Below, in pieces: positions 8,643 to 18,246 of a stretch of 64,000 nt of DNA. The notes beneath the pieces were generated by a model. The model did no database searches. It was not told the origin of the DNA and saw nothing but the letters and a program-made list of their open reading frames with translations. The position numbers and the translations under genes are program-made. This DNA comes from Rhodanobacter sp. Soil772 (GTDB lineage Bacteria; Pseudomonadota; Gammaproteobacteria; Xanthomonadales; Rhodanobacteraceae): assembly GCF_001428385.1 (NCBI RefSeq), contig NZ_LMSK01000002.1, positions 340,704 to 404,703 of the forward strand, written 5' to 3'. Each line of letters opens with the position of its first letter. Within the stretch, counting starts at the first letter, position 1.

Positions 8643-9257
8643 CAGCAACTCGTCGATCAGCGCCTCGTGCCGTTGCCATTGCAGCGCGCTGCGCAGGCGC
8701 ACCGCCCGCACGATCGCCTGCAACTCGGCCAGCGCCTCGTCGAACACGTCGTTGACCAGGATGTAGTCGAACTCGTGCGCGTGGGCGATCTCGCCGCGCG
8801 AATTGCGCAGCCGGCGCTCGATCACCTCTGCGCTGTCCGAACCACGACCGCGCAGGCGCCGCTCGAGTTCCGCCCGCGACGGCGGCAGGATGAACACGCT
8901 GACGCAATCGGGCTTGCTGCGGCGGATCTGCTCGGCGCCCTGCCAGTCGATCTCCAGCAGCACGTCGCGGCCCTGCGCCAGCAGTTCCTGCACGGCGGTG
9001 CGCGAGGTGCCGTACAGGTTGCCGTGCACTTCGGCATGTTCCAGAAAGATGCCCTCGGCGATCTCGCGCTCGAACTCGGCGCGTTCGACGAAGTAGTAAT
9101 GCCGCCCGTACGTTTCGCCCGGCCGCGGCGGCCGCGTGGTGTGCGACACCGACAGCGAGATCGCGCTTTCGCGCTCGAGCAGCGCGTTGACCAGGGTGGA
9201 CTTGCCGGCGCCGGAGGGCGCGGCGACCACGAACAGCGTGCCCGCTTCAATCGACAT
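8634..9257 (-). CDS. gmk: Guanylate kinase
   Basis: Phosphorylates GMP to GDP with ATP, an essential step of guanine nucleotide supply. At 207 residues it has the P-loop APSGAGKST (about 13-21), the GMP-binding segment VSHTTRPPRPGE and GRHYYFV, VHGNLYGTS, and LLEIDWQGAEQIR. All expected elements are present. In relatives gmk runs straight into rpoZ-spoT; here rpoZ is 4.7 kb downstream, beyond the mla genes. Confidence 0.96.
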   Translation of the reverse strand: MSIEAGTLFVVAAPSGAGKSTLVNALLERESAISLSVSHTTRPPRPGETYGRHYYFVERAEFEREIAEGIFLEHAEVHGNLYGTSRTAVQELLAQGRDVLLEIDWQGAEQIRRSKPDCVSVFILPPSRAELERRLRGRGSDSAEVIERRLRNSRGEIAHAHEFDYILVNDVFDEALAELQAIVRAVRLRSALQWQRHEALIDELLAS

Positions 9258-9277
9258 AAAGATGCGAAGCTCGTTTG

Positions 9278-9314
9278 CCCCCTCTCCCTACCGGGAGAGG
9301 GTTGGGGTGAGGGG
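9278..9314. repeat. Dispersed G-rich repeat (GGGAGAGGGTTGGGGTGAGGG type)
   Basis: CCCTCTCCC is followed by GGGAGAGGG with a TACC loop (9 bp stem), then TTGGGGTGAGGGG. This repeat sits between yicC and gmk. A diverged relative is embedded in coding sequence at 51063-51122. Confidence 0.65.
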
Positions 9315-9341
9315 CCACGGCTGGCGCGGAACGTATCGTCT

Positions 9342-10205
9342 TCATTCGATGTTCTGCACCTGTTCGCGCATCTGCTCGATCAGTACCTTCAGCTCGACTG
9401 CGGCATTGGTGCTGCGCGCGTCGACCGATTTCGAGCCCAGCGTGTTCGCCTCGCGGTTGAATTCCTGCATCAGGAAATCCAGCCGGCGCCCGACCGGCTC
9501 GGCCAGGCCCAGCACGCGGCGCGTCTCGCCGATGTGCGTGCTGAGCCGGTCGAGTTCCTCGTCGACGTCGGTGCGGGTGATCTGCAGCACCAGCTCCTGT
9601 TCCAGCCGGCCCGGTTCGACCGGCTGCTTCAGGTCGGCCAGCCGCGTTTCCAGCCGGGTGCGCAGCGCGGCGCGGATCTCCGGCATCCAGCCGCGCACGT
9701 CGGCGACCACGCGTTCGATCGCGTCCAGCTTGTCGCGCAGGATCCCACCCAGCGTCTCGCCCTCGCGCTCGCGGGTGGCGGTGAGTGCGTCCAGCGCGCG
9801 ATCGAGCACCTCGAACAGCGCGGCCTGCTGCGCTTCCGGGTCGGTTTCGGCCTGCTGCATCACGCCGGGGAAGCGCAGCAGCTCGGTGAGTTCCACACGC
9901 AGGCCGGGGAAGCGCGAGGTCAACCCCAGATGCAGATCGGCCAGTTGCGTCAGCAGCGTCTCGTTGACCTGCAGCGACGCGCTGCGCGCCTCGCCGCCAC
10001 GCAGGCGCACGGTGAGATCCAGCTTGCCGCGCGACAACTTCGCCGCCACCCGCTCGCGCAGCTGCGACTCGAACGCGCGCAGCTCATCGGGCAGGCGCGG
10101 GCTCAACTCCAGATAACGATGGTTGACCGTGCGCAGCTCGCAGCTGAGCGTGCCCGCGGGGCCGGTGGCTTCGGCGCTGGCATAGGCCGTCATGCTGCGG
10201 ATCAT
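9342..10205 (-). CDS. yicC: YicC family protein (RNase-adaptor type)
   Basis: A 287-residue YicC/YloC family protein; E. coli YicC has been linked to RNA turnover. The start [12 protein letters not shown] (complement 10203-10205) matches the family N-terminus. Other family text includes [20 protein letters not shown], the [12 protein letters not shown] strand, RFPGVMQQ, and the C-terminal HIGETRRVL and [19 protein letters not shown]. It is transcribed toward gmk and divergently from rph; the yicC-gmk neighbourhood is common in proteobacteria. Confidence 0.93.
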   Translation of the reverse strand: MIRSMTAYASAEATGPAGTLSCELRTVNHRYLELSPRLPDELRAFESQLRERVAAKLSRGKLDLTVRLRGGEARSASLQVNETLLTQLADLHLGLTSRFPGLRVELTELLRFPGVMQQAETDPEAQQAALFEVLDRALDALTATREREGETLGGILRDKLDAIERVVADVRGWMPEIRAALRTRLETRLADLKQPVEPGRLEQELVLQITRTDVDEELDRLSTHIGETRRVLGLAEPVGRRLDFLMQEFNREANTLGSKSVDARSTNAAVELKVLIEQMREQVQNIE

Positions 10206-10297
10206 GCGGAGGTATCCGGACGTGGGGAAAGAGCGCAATGGTAAACTCTCCCGTCCCGCCTTGCCCAATCCGGCCAAGCGCCCCCAGGACCTGCCCC

Positions 10298-11026
10298 ATG
10301 AATTCCGTCACCCGCCCCAGCGGCCGCGCCAGCGACCAGCTGCGCACCGTCAGCATCGAACGCCACTACACCCGCCACGCCGAAGGCTCGGTGCTGGTGA
10401 GCTTCGGCGACACCCGCGTACTGTGCACCGCCAGCATCGAGGACCGCGCCCCGGCCTGGCTGCGCGGCAAGGGCGAGGGCTGGATCACCGCCGAATACGG
10501 CATGCTGCCGCGCGCCACCAACACCCGCATGCAGCGCGAGGCCGCGCGCGGCGGCCAGGGCGGGCGCACCATGGAGATCCAGCGGCTGATCGGCCGTTCC
10601 CTGCGCGCCTGCGTCAACCGCCAGGCGCTGGGCGAGCGCGTGATCACGCTGGACTGCGACGTGCTGCAGGCCGACGGCGGCACCCGCACCGCGGCGATCA
10701 CCGGCGCCTACGTGGCCCTGGTCGACGCGGTGAACCTGCTGATGAAGCGCGAGAACCTCAAGCGCAACCCGATCGTCGGCGCAGTCGCCGCGGTATCGGT
10801 CGGCATCTACCAGGGCGTGCCGGTGCTCGATCTGGATTACATCGAGGACTCCGGCTGCGATACCGACATGAACGTGGTGATGAACGACGGCGGCGGTTTC
10901 ATCGAGGTGCAGGGCACCGCCGAAGGCCACGCGTTCCGCCGCGACGAAATGGATGCGCTGCTGGCGCTGGCCGAGAAAGGCATCGGCGAACTGGTCGCGG
11001 CGCAACGCGCGGCGCTGGCGCTGTAA
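10298..11026 (+). CDS. rph: Ribonuclease PH
   Basis: A 242-residue phosphorolytic 3'-5' exoribonuclease that trims tRNA precursors. It starts [20 protein letters not shown] with family text [67 protein letters not shown] and [18 protein letters not shown]. Full length, with no frameshift of the kind known in E. coli K-12. It is divergent from yicC; GGTAAACT near 10241-10247 is a possible -10. The stop runs into a heptamer repeat that separates it from rdgB. Confidence 0.96.
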   Translation: MNSVTRPSGRASDQLRTVSIERHYTRHAEGSVLVSFGDTRVLCTASIEDRAPAWLRGKGEGWITAEYGMLPRATNTRMQREAARGGQGGRTMEIQRLIGRSLRACVNRQALGERVITLDCDVLQADGGTRTAAITGAYVALVDAVNLLMKRENLKRNPIVGAVAAVSVGIYQGVPVLDLDYIEDSGCDTDMNVVMNDGGGFIEVQGTAEGHAFRRDEMDALLALAEKGIGELVAAQRAALAL

Positions 11027-11057
11027 ATCGGGAATCGGGAATCGGGAATCGGGAATC
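11026..11057. repeat. Direct heptamer array (AATCGGG x4.6)
   Basis: AATCGGG is repeated head to tail from 11026 to 11057, filling nearly all of the rph-rdgB gap and beginning in the last base of the rph stop codon. It belongs to the same heptamer family as the sites at 1243, 30935 and 39088. Confidence 0.85.
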
Positions 11058-11062
11058 GACAG

Positions 11063-11668
11063 ATGATGCAACGGGTGGTACTGGCCAGCAGCAACCGCGG
11101 CAAGCTCGCGGAGTTCAACGCGTTGCTCGCCGACAGCGGATTCGAGGTGGTTGCGCAATCGAGTCTGGGCATCGCGGACGCCGAGGAAACCGGCCTCAGC
11201 TTCGTCGAGAACGCCTTGCTCAAGGCGCGCCACGCCGCCCGCGCCAGCGGCCTGCCCGCGCTGGCCGACGACTCCGGCCTGTGCGTGGCGCACCTGCGCG
11301 GCGCCCCCGGCCTGTATTCGGCGCGCTATGCCGGCGGTCACGGCGACAGCGCGGCGAACAACGCGAAGTTGCTGCACACGCTGGACGGCGTGCCGGTAGC
11401 GCAGCGCGACGCGTTCTTCATCTGCGCGCTGGCGTTGCTGCAGGACGCCGACGACCCGGCCCCGCTGGTCGCCGAAGGCCGCTGGCACGGCCGCGTGCTC
11501 GACGCGCCGCGTGGCGAGAAGGGTTTCGGCTACGACCCACTGTTCCTGCCGCACGGCCAGGCGCTTAGTGCCGCCGAACTCGAACCGGCGCTGAAGAACC
11601 GCCTCAGCCACCGCGGCCAGGCGCTGGCCCTGCTGCACGAACGGTTGCGCGAACTGCGCCGCGCATGA
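11063..11668 (+). CDS. rdgB: dITP/XTP pyrophosphatase RdgB (HAM1 family)
   Basis: Hydrolyses non-canonical purine triphosphates (dITP, XTP) to keep them out of DNA. The 201-residue protein has the N-terminal nucleotide-binding segment [13 protein letters not shown], then [38 protein letters not shown] and GFGYDPLF near the C-terminus, followed by [12 protein letters not shown]. The start is MM; the second Met is equally possible. The stop overlaps the hemW ATG (ATGA), a common rph-rdgB-hemW arrangement. Confidence 0.95.
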   Translation: MMQRVVLASSNRGKLAEFNALLADSGFEVVAQSSLGIADAEETGLSFVENALLKARHAARASGLPALADDSGLCVAHLRGAPGLYSARYAGGHGDSAANNAKLLHTLDGVPVAQRDAFFICALALLQDADDPAPLVAEGRWHGRVLDAPRGEKGFGYDPLFLPHGQALSAAELEPALKNRLSHRGQALALLHERLRELRRA

Positions 11669-12846
11669 GCCTGATCGCGCCACCGCTGTCGCTGTACATC
11701 CACATGCCGTGGTGCGTGAAGAAGTGCCCGTACTGCGACTTCAATTCGCACGGCCTGCGCAGCGAGCCGCCGCCGTACGCCGACTACATCGACCACCTGC
11801 TGGCCGACCTCGACGCCGACCGCGCGGACTTCGCCGCGGCGCTCGAAAGCCACCCGGGAATCAGCCGGCCGGTCATCAGTGTGTTCTTCGGTGGCGGCAC
11901 ACCCAGCCTGTTCGCGCCGGAACTGATCGCGCGCCTGCTCGACGGCGTGCGCGAGCGCCTGCCGCTGCAAGCCGATGCCGAGATCACCCTGGAAACCAAT
12001 CCCGGCACGGTCGAGCACGGCCGCTTCGACGGCTACCTGGCAGCCGGCGTCAACCGCATTTCCTTCGGCGTGCAGAGCTTCGACGACGACAAGCTGAAGC
12101 GGCTCGGCCGCATCCACTCGGCGAACGAAGCGGAAGCCGCGGTGAAGTCGGCGCAGGATGCCGGCTACAGCAACATCAACCTGGACCTGATGTACGCCCT
12201 GCCGCAGCAAACCCTGGACGGCGCACTGGCCGACGTCGAACGCGCGGTCGCGTTGGCGCCCACGCACATCTCGCACTACCAGCTCACGCTGGAGCCGAAC
12301 ACCGCGTTCGCCGCCAACCCGCCGCCGCTGCCGGACGACGACCACGCCTGGGCGATGCAGGAGGCCTGCGAGGCGCGTCTCGCCGCCGCCGGCTACGGCC
12401 AGTACGAAATTTCCGCCTATGCGCAGCCCGGCCGGCGCTGCGCACATAACCTCAACTACTGGCAGTTCGGCGACTATCTCGGCATCGGCGCCGGCGCGCA
12501 CGGCAAGCTCAGCGACGCCGCCAGCGGTCAGGTGCACCGGCGCTGGAAAACCCGCGGTCCGCGCGCTTACCTCGAAGCCAACGGCGGCCCCGCGCGGATC
12601 GGCGGCGACAACGTGGTCGGCGCCCACGAACTGCCGTTCGAGTACATGTTGAACGCGCTGCGCCTGATCGACGGCGTGCCGATGGCGGCCTTCGCCGAAC
12701 GCACCGGGCTGCCACCGGAACGCCTTGCCGCTGTACTGGCGACGGCGCGGCAGCGCGGTTGGCTGCGCGACGACCCGCAACGGCTGCATACCACCGCGCT
12801 GGGCCAGCGATTCCTTAACGACGTGATCGGCCTTTTTCTCGACTGA
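11665..12846 (+). CDS. hemW: Radical SAM heme chaperone HemW
   Basis: A 393-residue radical SAM protein of the HemW clade (formerly called oxygen-independent coproporphyrinogen oxidase-like), which binds heme and helps insert it into respiratory enzymes. C17, C21 and C24 in [11 protein letters not shown] form the CxxxCxxC cluster site. Then come [56 protein letters not shown] and a C-terminal HemW-specific domain. It is translationally coupled to rdgB. The cydPABX genes downstream encode a heme-rich oxidase, but no direct link is shown. Confidence 0.93.
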   Translation: MSLIAPPLSLYIHMPWCVKKCPYCDFNSHGLRSEPPPYADYIDHLLADLDADRADFAAALESHPGISRPVISVFFGGGTPSLFAPELIARLLDGVRERLPLQADAEITLETNPGTVEHGRFDGYLAAGVNRISFGVQSFDDDKLKRLGRIHSANEAEAAVKSAQDAGYSNINLDLMYALPQQTLDGALADVERAVALAPTHISHYQLTLEPNTAFAANPPPLPDDDHAWAMQEACEARLAAAGYGQYEISAYAQPGRRCAHNLNYWQFGDYLGIGAGAHGKLSDAASGQVHRRWKTRGPRAYLEANGGPARIGGDNVVGAHELPFEYMLNALRLIDGVPMAAFAERTGLPPERLAAVLATARQRGWLRDDPQRLHTTALGQRFLNDVIGLFLD

Positions 12847-12936
12847 AAACGGCCATCCCGGCGCCAAGCACCCGGATGGCATAGCCGCGGCAACCGGCAT
12901 AGACTTGCCGCTCCGGGGGAATTCACAGGTTCATGC

Positions 12937-15264
12937 ATGGATGTCGGACACGATCGACGTCACTCGTCTGCGTCGCCCCAGGGCGGCCGCATCGGCAGCA
13001 CGCGCTGGCCCGCGCGCGCGCAACGCCTGCTGGAATCCAGCTACACGCTGTGCGTGGAAGGGCTGCAGGAACCCCTGCGTCGCTGCCTGGGTGAATTCGA
13101 GAAACAGCTTTTCGCGCTGGCCGAGCGCGCGCACCACTCCGGCGAACAGCAGGATTGTTTCGCCAGCCGGCAACGCGTGCTGCAGGGCCGCAGCGCCTTC
13201 GCGCAACAGTTCATGGAACGTCTCGGCAGCGCGCTCAACGAAATCGACAGCGCCACGACCGGACCGGCCACGGCTGCCACCGACGTAAAGCCGTGGCAAT
13301 CGCTGGAGCTGGTCGACCCCGGCGAGCAGGAAGTGTCGATGACGCTGGAGCAGTTGGGCGCCCGTGGCGAAGTGCGCCACAGCAACGTGCTGCACGAACT
13401 GGGCCATCGGCTGGCGGTGCTGGTCGGCGCACCGCCGCTGGAAGGCCAGGCACTGCCGCTGGGTCCGCACGTGTTGGCGCAGACATGCCGTGCGGCCAGC
13501 GCCGAACTCGAGCTGCCGCTGAAACACCAGCTGCTGCTGCTGCAACATTTCGACCAGTGGGTGATCCAGGCGCTGGCGCCGCTGTACGACACCATCAACG
13601 CCCGCCTGCAAGGCGACGGCATCCTGCCGCAGTTGCGCAGCATTCCGGTCCCGCGACACATCGGCAAACGGCCGCGTCCTGCCGCCAGCGGCTCCGAGCC
13701 GGCCAGCGAATCGGCGCCGGCGACCGGCAGCACCGCCACGACGCAAGGCGCCGGTTCCGGCACCAGCGGCTCCATCGAAGTACTGGAGTCCCTGCGCGAC
13801 CTGCTGGCGCGGCAGCGCGCCGGCCAGAGCGGCGGCGGCCAGCCTATCGGCCGCGCCGCCAGCGAGCCGGAACTGCAATCCGCGCTGGGCGCGCTGCAGC
13901 AGCACCTGGCCCAGGTCACCGACCAGGCCAGCCGCGAACTGCGCAGCGCCGCCCGCCTGCGCGAGGAATTGCTGGCCCAGCTCAACTCCGGCAAGCCCAG
14001 CGACGCGCCACGCACCCAGCTCAGCGACGAGCAGGGCGACACGGTGGAACTGGTCGTGCGATTGTTCGAGCAGCTTGGCCAGCAGCTGCAGCATGGCGGC
14101 AACGCCAGCAACCTGCTCAGCGACCTGCAACTGCCGGTGCTGCGCATGGCGGTAGCCGACCACGGCTTCTTCGAGAAACGCGAACACCCGGCGCGCCGGC
14201 TGCTGGACACGGTGACCGCGGCGGCGAACGACTGGCTCGACGGCAGCGACGACGAGAGCAACCGGCCGCTGGCGACCAAGCTCGAGCAACTGGTCAACCG
14301 CGCCAGTCAGGAACCACCCAGCGCCGGCCTGTACACCACGCTGCTGGCCGACATCGAACATCACCTGGCCTTGCTCACGCGCAAGGCGCAGGCGGCCGAG
14401 CGGCGCCACGTGGAAGCGGCGCAGGGACGCGAGCGGCTCGACCAGGCGCGCCATCGCGCCAGCGAGCTGATGGCCGAACGTTTCATGCAATCGCCGCCGC
14501 GCGGCCTGCTGCGCACCCTGCTCGACCGCGCCTGGTCCGACGTGCTGGCGCTGACCCTGCTGCGGCATGGCGAGGACAGCGAACCGTTCCGTGCGCAACT
14601 GGCGATCACCGACCAGTTGCTCGGCCGCCTGCCGGTGGACGATCGCCTGCAACTGCAGGTGGAAGTGGAATCCGGCCTGCAGCAGATCGGCATGCACGCC
14701 GAAGAAGCGGTGCAGGTGGCGCAGCGGCTGCTCGGCGCGGGCAAGCCCGACCCCGGCGTGGAACTGCCCAGCGCCACCGATCTCGCGCTGCGCCTGAAGC
14801 AGCACCAGCGCCTGGGCAAACAGCAGTCCAGTCATGAGCCTGCCGCAAGTCAGTCACCGACAACGGCAGTTGCACCGACCACGGCGACGGCGTCGGCGCC
14901 CGCGCCTGCGCCTGCAGCAGCGGCGGTCGACCCACGCGCGCGGCGCATCGAGCAGCACCTGCGCGAGCTGCCGTTCGGCAGCTGGTTCGAGTTCATCGAT
15001 CCGGGCACCGGGCAGATCGCCCGGCGCAAGCTGGCCTGGTATTCGCCGATGTCCGGGCGCTGCCTGCTGGTCAGCCGACGCGGCCAGCGCGGCGAGGAAA
15101 TGACCCTGGCACAACTCGCCCAGGAAGTGGCCAACGGCCACGTGTGCGAAGTGCCGGCGCAGGCGGAGGGTCTGCTTGACCGTGCCTGGCGCAGCCTCAC
15201 CGGCAGCCTGCGCCAGCCGGCCGAACCGCACCGTTCCACCCCGCCGGAGGCTGCCCGCCGATGA
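12937..15264 (+). CDS. DUF1631 family protein
   Basis: A large (775-residue) soluble protein of the DUF1631 family, function unknown. There is no signal peptide or membrane segment. It is rich in Gln/Arg/Leu helices, with a low-complexity linker at about 245-280. The C-terminal part (about 670-735) has the text LPFGSWFEFIDPGTGQIARR followed by LAWYSPMSGRCLLVSRRG, a small beta-rich module typical of the family's end. The stop overlaps the ATG of a PilZ gene, implying co-translation and perhaps a joint role in c-di-GMP signalling. That role is inference. Confidence 0.85.
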   Translation: MDVGHDRRHSSASPQGGRIGSTRWPARAQRLLESSYTLCVEGLQEPLRRCLGEFEKQLFALAERAHHSGEQQDCFASRQRVLQGRSAFAQQFMERLGSALNEIDSATTGPATAATDVKPWQSLELVDPGEQEVSMTLEQLGARGEVRHSNVLHELGHRLAVLVGAPPLEGQALPLGPHVLAQTCRAASAELELPLKHQLLLLQHFDQWVIQALAPLYDTINARLQGDGILPQLRSIPVPRHIGKRPRPAASGSEPASESAPATGSTATTQGAGSGTSGSIEVLESLRDLLARQRAGQSGGGQPIGRAASEPELQSALGALQQHLAQVTDQASRELRSAARLREELLAQLNSGKPSDAPRTQLSDEQGDTVELVVRLFEQLGQQLQHGGNASNLLSDLQLPVLRMAVADHGFFEKREHPARRLLDTVTAAANDWLDGSDDESNRPLATKLEQLVNRASQEPPSAGLYTTLLADIEHHLALLTRKAQAAERRHVEAAQGRERLDQARHRASELMAERFMQSPPRGLLRTLLDRAWSDVLALTLLRHGEDSEPFRAQLAITDQLLGRLPVDDRLQLQVEVESGLQQIGMHAEEAVQVAQRLLGAGKPDPGVELPSATDLALRLKQHQRLGKQQSSHEPAASQSPTTAVAPTTATASAPAPAPAAAAVDPRARRIEQHLRELPFGSWFEFIDPGTGQIARRKLAWYSPMSGRCLLVSRRGQRGEEMTLAQLAQEVANGHVCEVPAQAEGLLDRAWRSLTGSLRQPAEPHRSTPPEAARR

Positions 15265-15608
15265 GCACCAGCAACCAGCGCCGCGCCGAACGCAAGCGCG
15301 CATCCGCCAACGCCATCGTCACCGACGTGATCAGCGGCCTGCCGATCGGCCACCTGGGCAACCTGTCCAGCACCGGCATGCTGCTGATCAGCGCGCAAGC
15401 GCCGCGCAGCGAGGCGTTGTACCAGGTCAGCATGATCCTGCCCGGCGCGGGCCGGCTGCTGGCCCAGTCGCAGCCGATCGAGGTCGGCATCCAGGAACAG
15501 TGGCACGAGTCCGCCGCCAGTTCGGGACAGATCTGGGCCGGTTACCGCATCGTGGCGATCACCGACGCCGATGCCGCCCGGATCGAGGGCTGGCTGGCGC
15601 AGGACTGA
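15261..15608 (+). CDS. PilZ domain protein
   Basis: A 115-residue single-domain PilZ protein, likely a cytoplasmic c-di-GMP receptor. The N-terminal RRAERKR supplies an RxxxR-like arginine patch. LGNLSSTGMLL at about 30-40 matches the N/DxSxxG motif, so ligand binding is plausible. The ATG overlaps the stop of the upstream DUF1631 gene, suggesting the two act together. The target is unknown; PilZ proteins in this order regulate motility, type IV pili and exopolysaccharide. Confidence 0.82.
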   Translation: MSTSNQRRAERKRASANAIVTDVISGLPIGHLGNLSSTGMLLISAQAPRSEALYQVSMILPGAGRLLAQSQPIEVGIQEQWHESAASSGQIWAGYRIVAITDADAARIEGWLAQD

Positions 15609-15785
15609 CGCCAGCCGGCAGGCGTTTCACTGGCGATCGCGGCACACGCGCGTCATCATGCACGTCTGCTTTCCCTTCCCCCAGTTCACCACGGGCTGTA
15701 CCGGCCCTGCGCGCAAGCAACTACCGGCCATCGCGGCACGCGCAGACCACCCGGCAGCAGGGCAGCCCGCCGCCGAGGAGTCACC

Positions 15786-17102
15786 ATGCACGACCAGCTC
15801 GCCTCGCTGTACCCGCACCACCTGGCCACCGTGCGCGAACGCGCCGACAAGGCCCTTGCGCTGGGCGGTTTCGACCATCTGCTGGTTGCTGCCGGCACGC
15901 CGCTGCGCAAGTTCCTCGACGACCAGGACTACCCGTTCGTGGTCAGCCCGCAGTTCAAGCACTGGCTGCCGCTGGCCGGCGCGCCGGGCAGCTGGATCGC
16001 GTACACCCCGGGGGCGAAGCCGAAGCTGGTGTTCGTGCAGCCGCGCGACTACTGGCACGTGGTGCCGGAAGCGCCGCACGGCTACTGGGTCGAGCACTTC
16101 GACATCGTCATCGTGCGCAGCGCAGCGGAAGCCATCGCGCAACTGCCGGCCGGCAAGCGTGCGGTGATCGCACCGGCCTGCCCTGGCATCGACGGCGTGG
16201 AAATCGACAACCCGCAGCAGGTACTCGACTACCTGCACTGGCACCGTTCGTACAAGACCCCGTACGAACTGGCGCTGATGCGCGAGGCCAGCCGCATCGG
16301 CACGCGCGCGCATCGCGCCGCCGAGAACGCGTTCCGCGCCGGCGAAAGCGAGTTCGGCATCCACATGGCCTACCTCGCCGCCGCACGCCAGATCGACGCC
16401 GAACTGCCGTACGCCAGCATCGTGGCGCTCAACGAACACGGCGCGGTGCTGCACTACACGCACTTCGACCGCACGCCACCGGAACGCAGCCGCTCGTTCC
16501 TGATCGACGCCGGCGCCAGCGCTGCCGGTTACGCCAGCGACATCACGCGCACCCACGCAGCGCCCGACGCGTGGGAGTTCCAGGCATTGATCGACAGCGT
16601 CGATGCCGCGCAGCAGGGCTTCGTCGCCAGGGTGCGCGCCGGGCAGAGCTACCCCGAGCTGCACATCCACGCCCACCACGTGCTGGCCGGCGTGCTGCGC
16701 GAGCACGGCTTCTTCCGCATGAGCGCGGAGAGCGCGGTCGAGTCCGGCGTCAGCAGCGCGTTCTTCCCGCACGGCCTCGGCCACCCGATCGGCCTGCAGG
16801 TGCACGACGTCGCCGGTTTCCAGCAGAACGAAGGCGGCGGCACGATCGCGCGTCCGGACGGCCATCCGTATCTGCGCATGACCCGCGCGCTGGAACCGGG
16901 CATGGTGGTGACCATCGAACCCGGCCTGTACTTCATCGACATGCTGCTGGCCGAACTGCGCGACAAGCCGTTCGCCGGCGACATCGACTGGACCCGTATC
17001 GACCACTTCCGCCAGTACGGCGGCATCCGTATCGAGGACGACGTGGTGTGCACCGACGGCGCGCCGGAAAACCTCACCCGCGATGCGTTCGCGCTGAGCT
17101 AA
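15786..17102 (+). CDS. pepQ: Xaa-Pro dipeptidase PepQ
   Basis: A cytoplasmic M24B metallopeptidase that hydrolyses dipeptides with C-terminal proline. The 438-residue protein is preceded by GAGGAG six bases before the ATG. The five metal ligands are all visible: two Asp in FLIDAGASAAGYASDITRTH, His in HGLGHPIGLQVHD, Glu in VTIEPGLYFID and Glu in RIEDDVV. Length matches E. coli PepQ (443). It ends next to the large palindromic element. A related M24B enzyme, PepP, is at 21.1 kb. Confidence 0.94.
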   Translation: MHDQLASLYPHHLATVRERADKALALGGFDHLLVAAGTPLRKFLDDQDYPFVVSPQFKHWLPLAGAPGSWIAYTPGAKPKLVFVQPRDYWHVVPEAPHGYWVEHFDIVIVRSAAEAIAQLPAGKRAVIAPACPGIDGVEIDNPQQVLDYLHWHRSYKTPYELALMREASRIGTRAHRAAENAFRAGESEFGIHMAYLAAARQIDAELPYASIVALNEHGAVLHYTHFDRTPPERSRSFLIDAGASAAGYASDITRTHAAPDAWEFQALIDSVDAAQQGFVARVRAGQSYPELHIHAHHVLAGVLREHGFFRMSAESAVESGVSSAFFPHGLGHPIGLQVHDVAGFQQNEGGGTIARPDGHPYLRMTRALEPGMVVTIEPGLYFIDMLLAELRDKPFAGDIDWTRIDHFRQYGGIRIEDDVVCTDGAPENLTRDAFALS

Positions 17103-17104
17103 GC

Positions 17105-17835
17105 CGCCGCACCAATTCTTCGCTTCTTCATTGTTCCAGAGCTAAGGAGCTTTCGTCCTCCTTCGGAGGGCGAGTCCCTTTCTCTCGCTTGCCCGAGACA
17201 AAGGAACCAAAGAGAGGGGCACCCCGCTTGGCGCTTGCCGGGCCTCCTGCCCGGCAAGTCCGTGAGCCGGGGCCGGGCTTTTCGACCGGACTCCTGTCCG
17301 GGCGAAAAGGCATCGACATCCCTGTCGATGCTCGCTGCGCGGCCTATCGACCCCGACTCACCGCCGCGCAAGGGACCCCGGGTAGAGCAGCGGGCCATCG
17401 TGGCCCGCACTCGGTGATAAAGCGCAGAAGCGAAGCAGGGCAACAGCCGGAGCAAGGCATCGCTCTGCCGTTGCTCTGTTTTTGATCGGCTCTTTTGAAG
17501 AGTACAGGCCACGATGGACCGCTGCTTTACCGGGGCCCCTCTGAAGCGGCGGGCGGGTGGAGGAAAAGCCCGCAGGGTGGCCGGCAGGGATGCCGGCCAG
17601 TTTGGCGTCAGCACAGGATGTGCTGTCGACAAACCCCGTAACCCGACCGCGAACTTTCCGGGCATGGCGAGGGCATGGATGCCCGAGTTGAGGCAACGCA
17701 GGAGCGGTTGCCCGATGCCCGGAAAGCGCGTAAGCGGGGTGGCCTTCTCTTTGGGTTACTTTTCTCTTGGCCACACAAGAGAAAAGTGACTCGGTCGCCG
17801 AAGGCGATCGACCGCTCTGCACTTGAGCTCAACGC
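17105..17835. repeat. Large non-coding quasi-palindrome built of hairpins
   Basis: About 700 bp whose two halves are imperfect reverse complements. The outer arms (about 17130-17232 and 17735-17830) share GCGGGGTG...CTCTTTGG. The inner arms (17375-17405 and 17507-17538) share AGCAGCGG and CCATCGTGGCC. Between them are many perfect hairpins with short A/T/C loops: 17234-17258 (10 bp), 17279-17308, 17310-17331 (9 bp), 17390-17408 (8 bp), 17578-17599 (9 bp), 17609-17625 (7 bp), 17654-17665 with 17715-17726 (12 bp), and 17758-17787 (12 bp). Open frames exist on both strands but are Arg/Pro/Ser-rich and change with every hairpin, so I read it as non-coding. No transposase is present. Confidence 0.75.
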
Positions 17836-18019
17836 ACACGAAAGGAATTGGGGTTTCCTTCTGCGAGGGAGCAAAACGTTCCTCTCCATCGAAGCCAAGC
17901 AGAGCCGTCATAGCCATTTTCGACATGGAGCCACCGAAGCGCCGCTGCGACATTCGTCCACACCGCGCCCACATCCGCGCGGCGTATGCTGACGGGCAGG
18001 CAATGCACGGATTCGTCGC
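17836..18019. other. Region upstream of cydPABX
   Basis: This stretch must carry the cyd promoter and leader if the operon is not read from pepQ. I see no convincing -35/-10 pair, FNR/ArcA-type site or coding sequence. Confidence 0.3.
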
Positions 18020-18244
18020 ATGTCCCGTTCCGCGGTACCCAACGCTCCACCCGAGAGCTTCAGCGCACCGCGACGGCCGCTGCGGCGGCTGACGCTTGAA
18101 CTGTTCGGCATCGTCGCCCTGAAGATCGCGGCACTTACGTTGATATGGTGGGTGGTGTTCGTGCCGCAGCCGAAGCCCGACGTCAGCGCGGATGCGATCG
18201 CGCAGCGGTTGGCTCCCACCGCCCACGCGCCGCCGGAAGCCTAG
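18020..18244 (+). CDS. cydP: CydP-like putative small subunit of cytochrome bd oxidase
   Basis: A 74-residue protein with one central transmembrane helix (about 26-48, ELFGIVALKIAALTLIWWVV) and short Pro/Ala-rich tails. Small proteins of this type encoded just before cydA in proteobacteria are called CydP and are thought to be accessory subunits of the bd oxidase. The assignment rests on position (two bases before the cydA ATG), size and the LKIAALTLIW helix; no catalytic motif is expected. Confidence 0.75.
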   Translation: MSRSAVPNAPPESFSAPRRPLRRLTLELFGIVALKIAALTLIWWVVFVPQPKPDVSADAIAQRLAPTAHAPPEA

Positions 18245-18246
18245 CC

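Noticed and set aside
11026-11057. Miniature CRISPR or protein-coding repeat
   Set aside because: A 7 bp tandem array without spacers and not inside a reading frame of any gene; a simple sequence repeat fits.
17099-17665. Open frame of 188 codons on the minus strand within the palindromic element
   Set aside because: The frame crosses many hairpins and is Arg/Pro/Ser-rich with no domain; comparable frames exist on the other strand. It reflects repeat structure, not a gene.
17105-17835. CRISPR array
   Set aside because: Units are inverted repeats of varied sequence, not regular direct repeats with unique spacers, and no cas genes are in the window.
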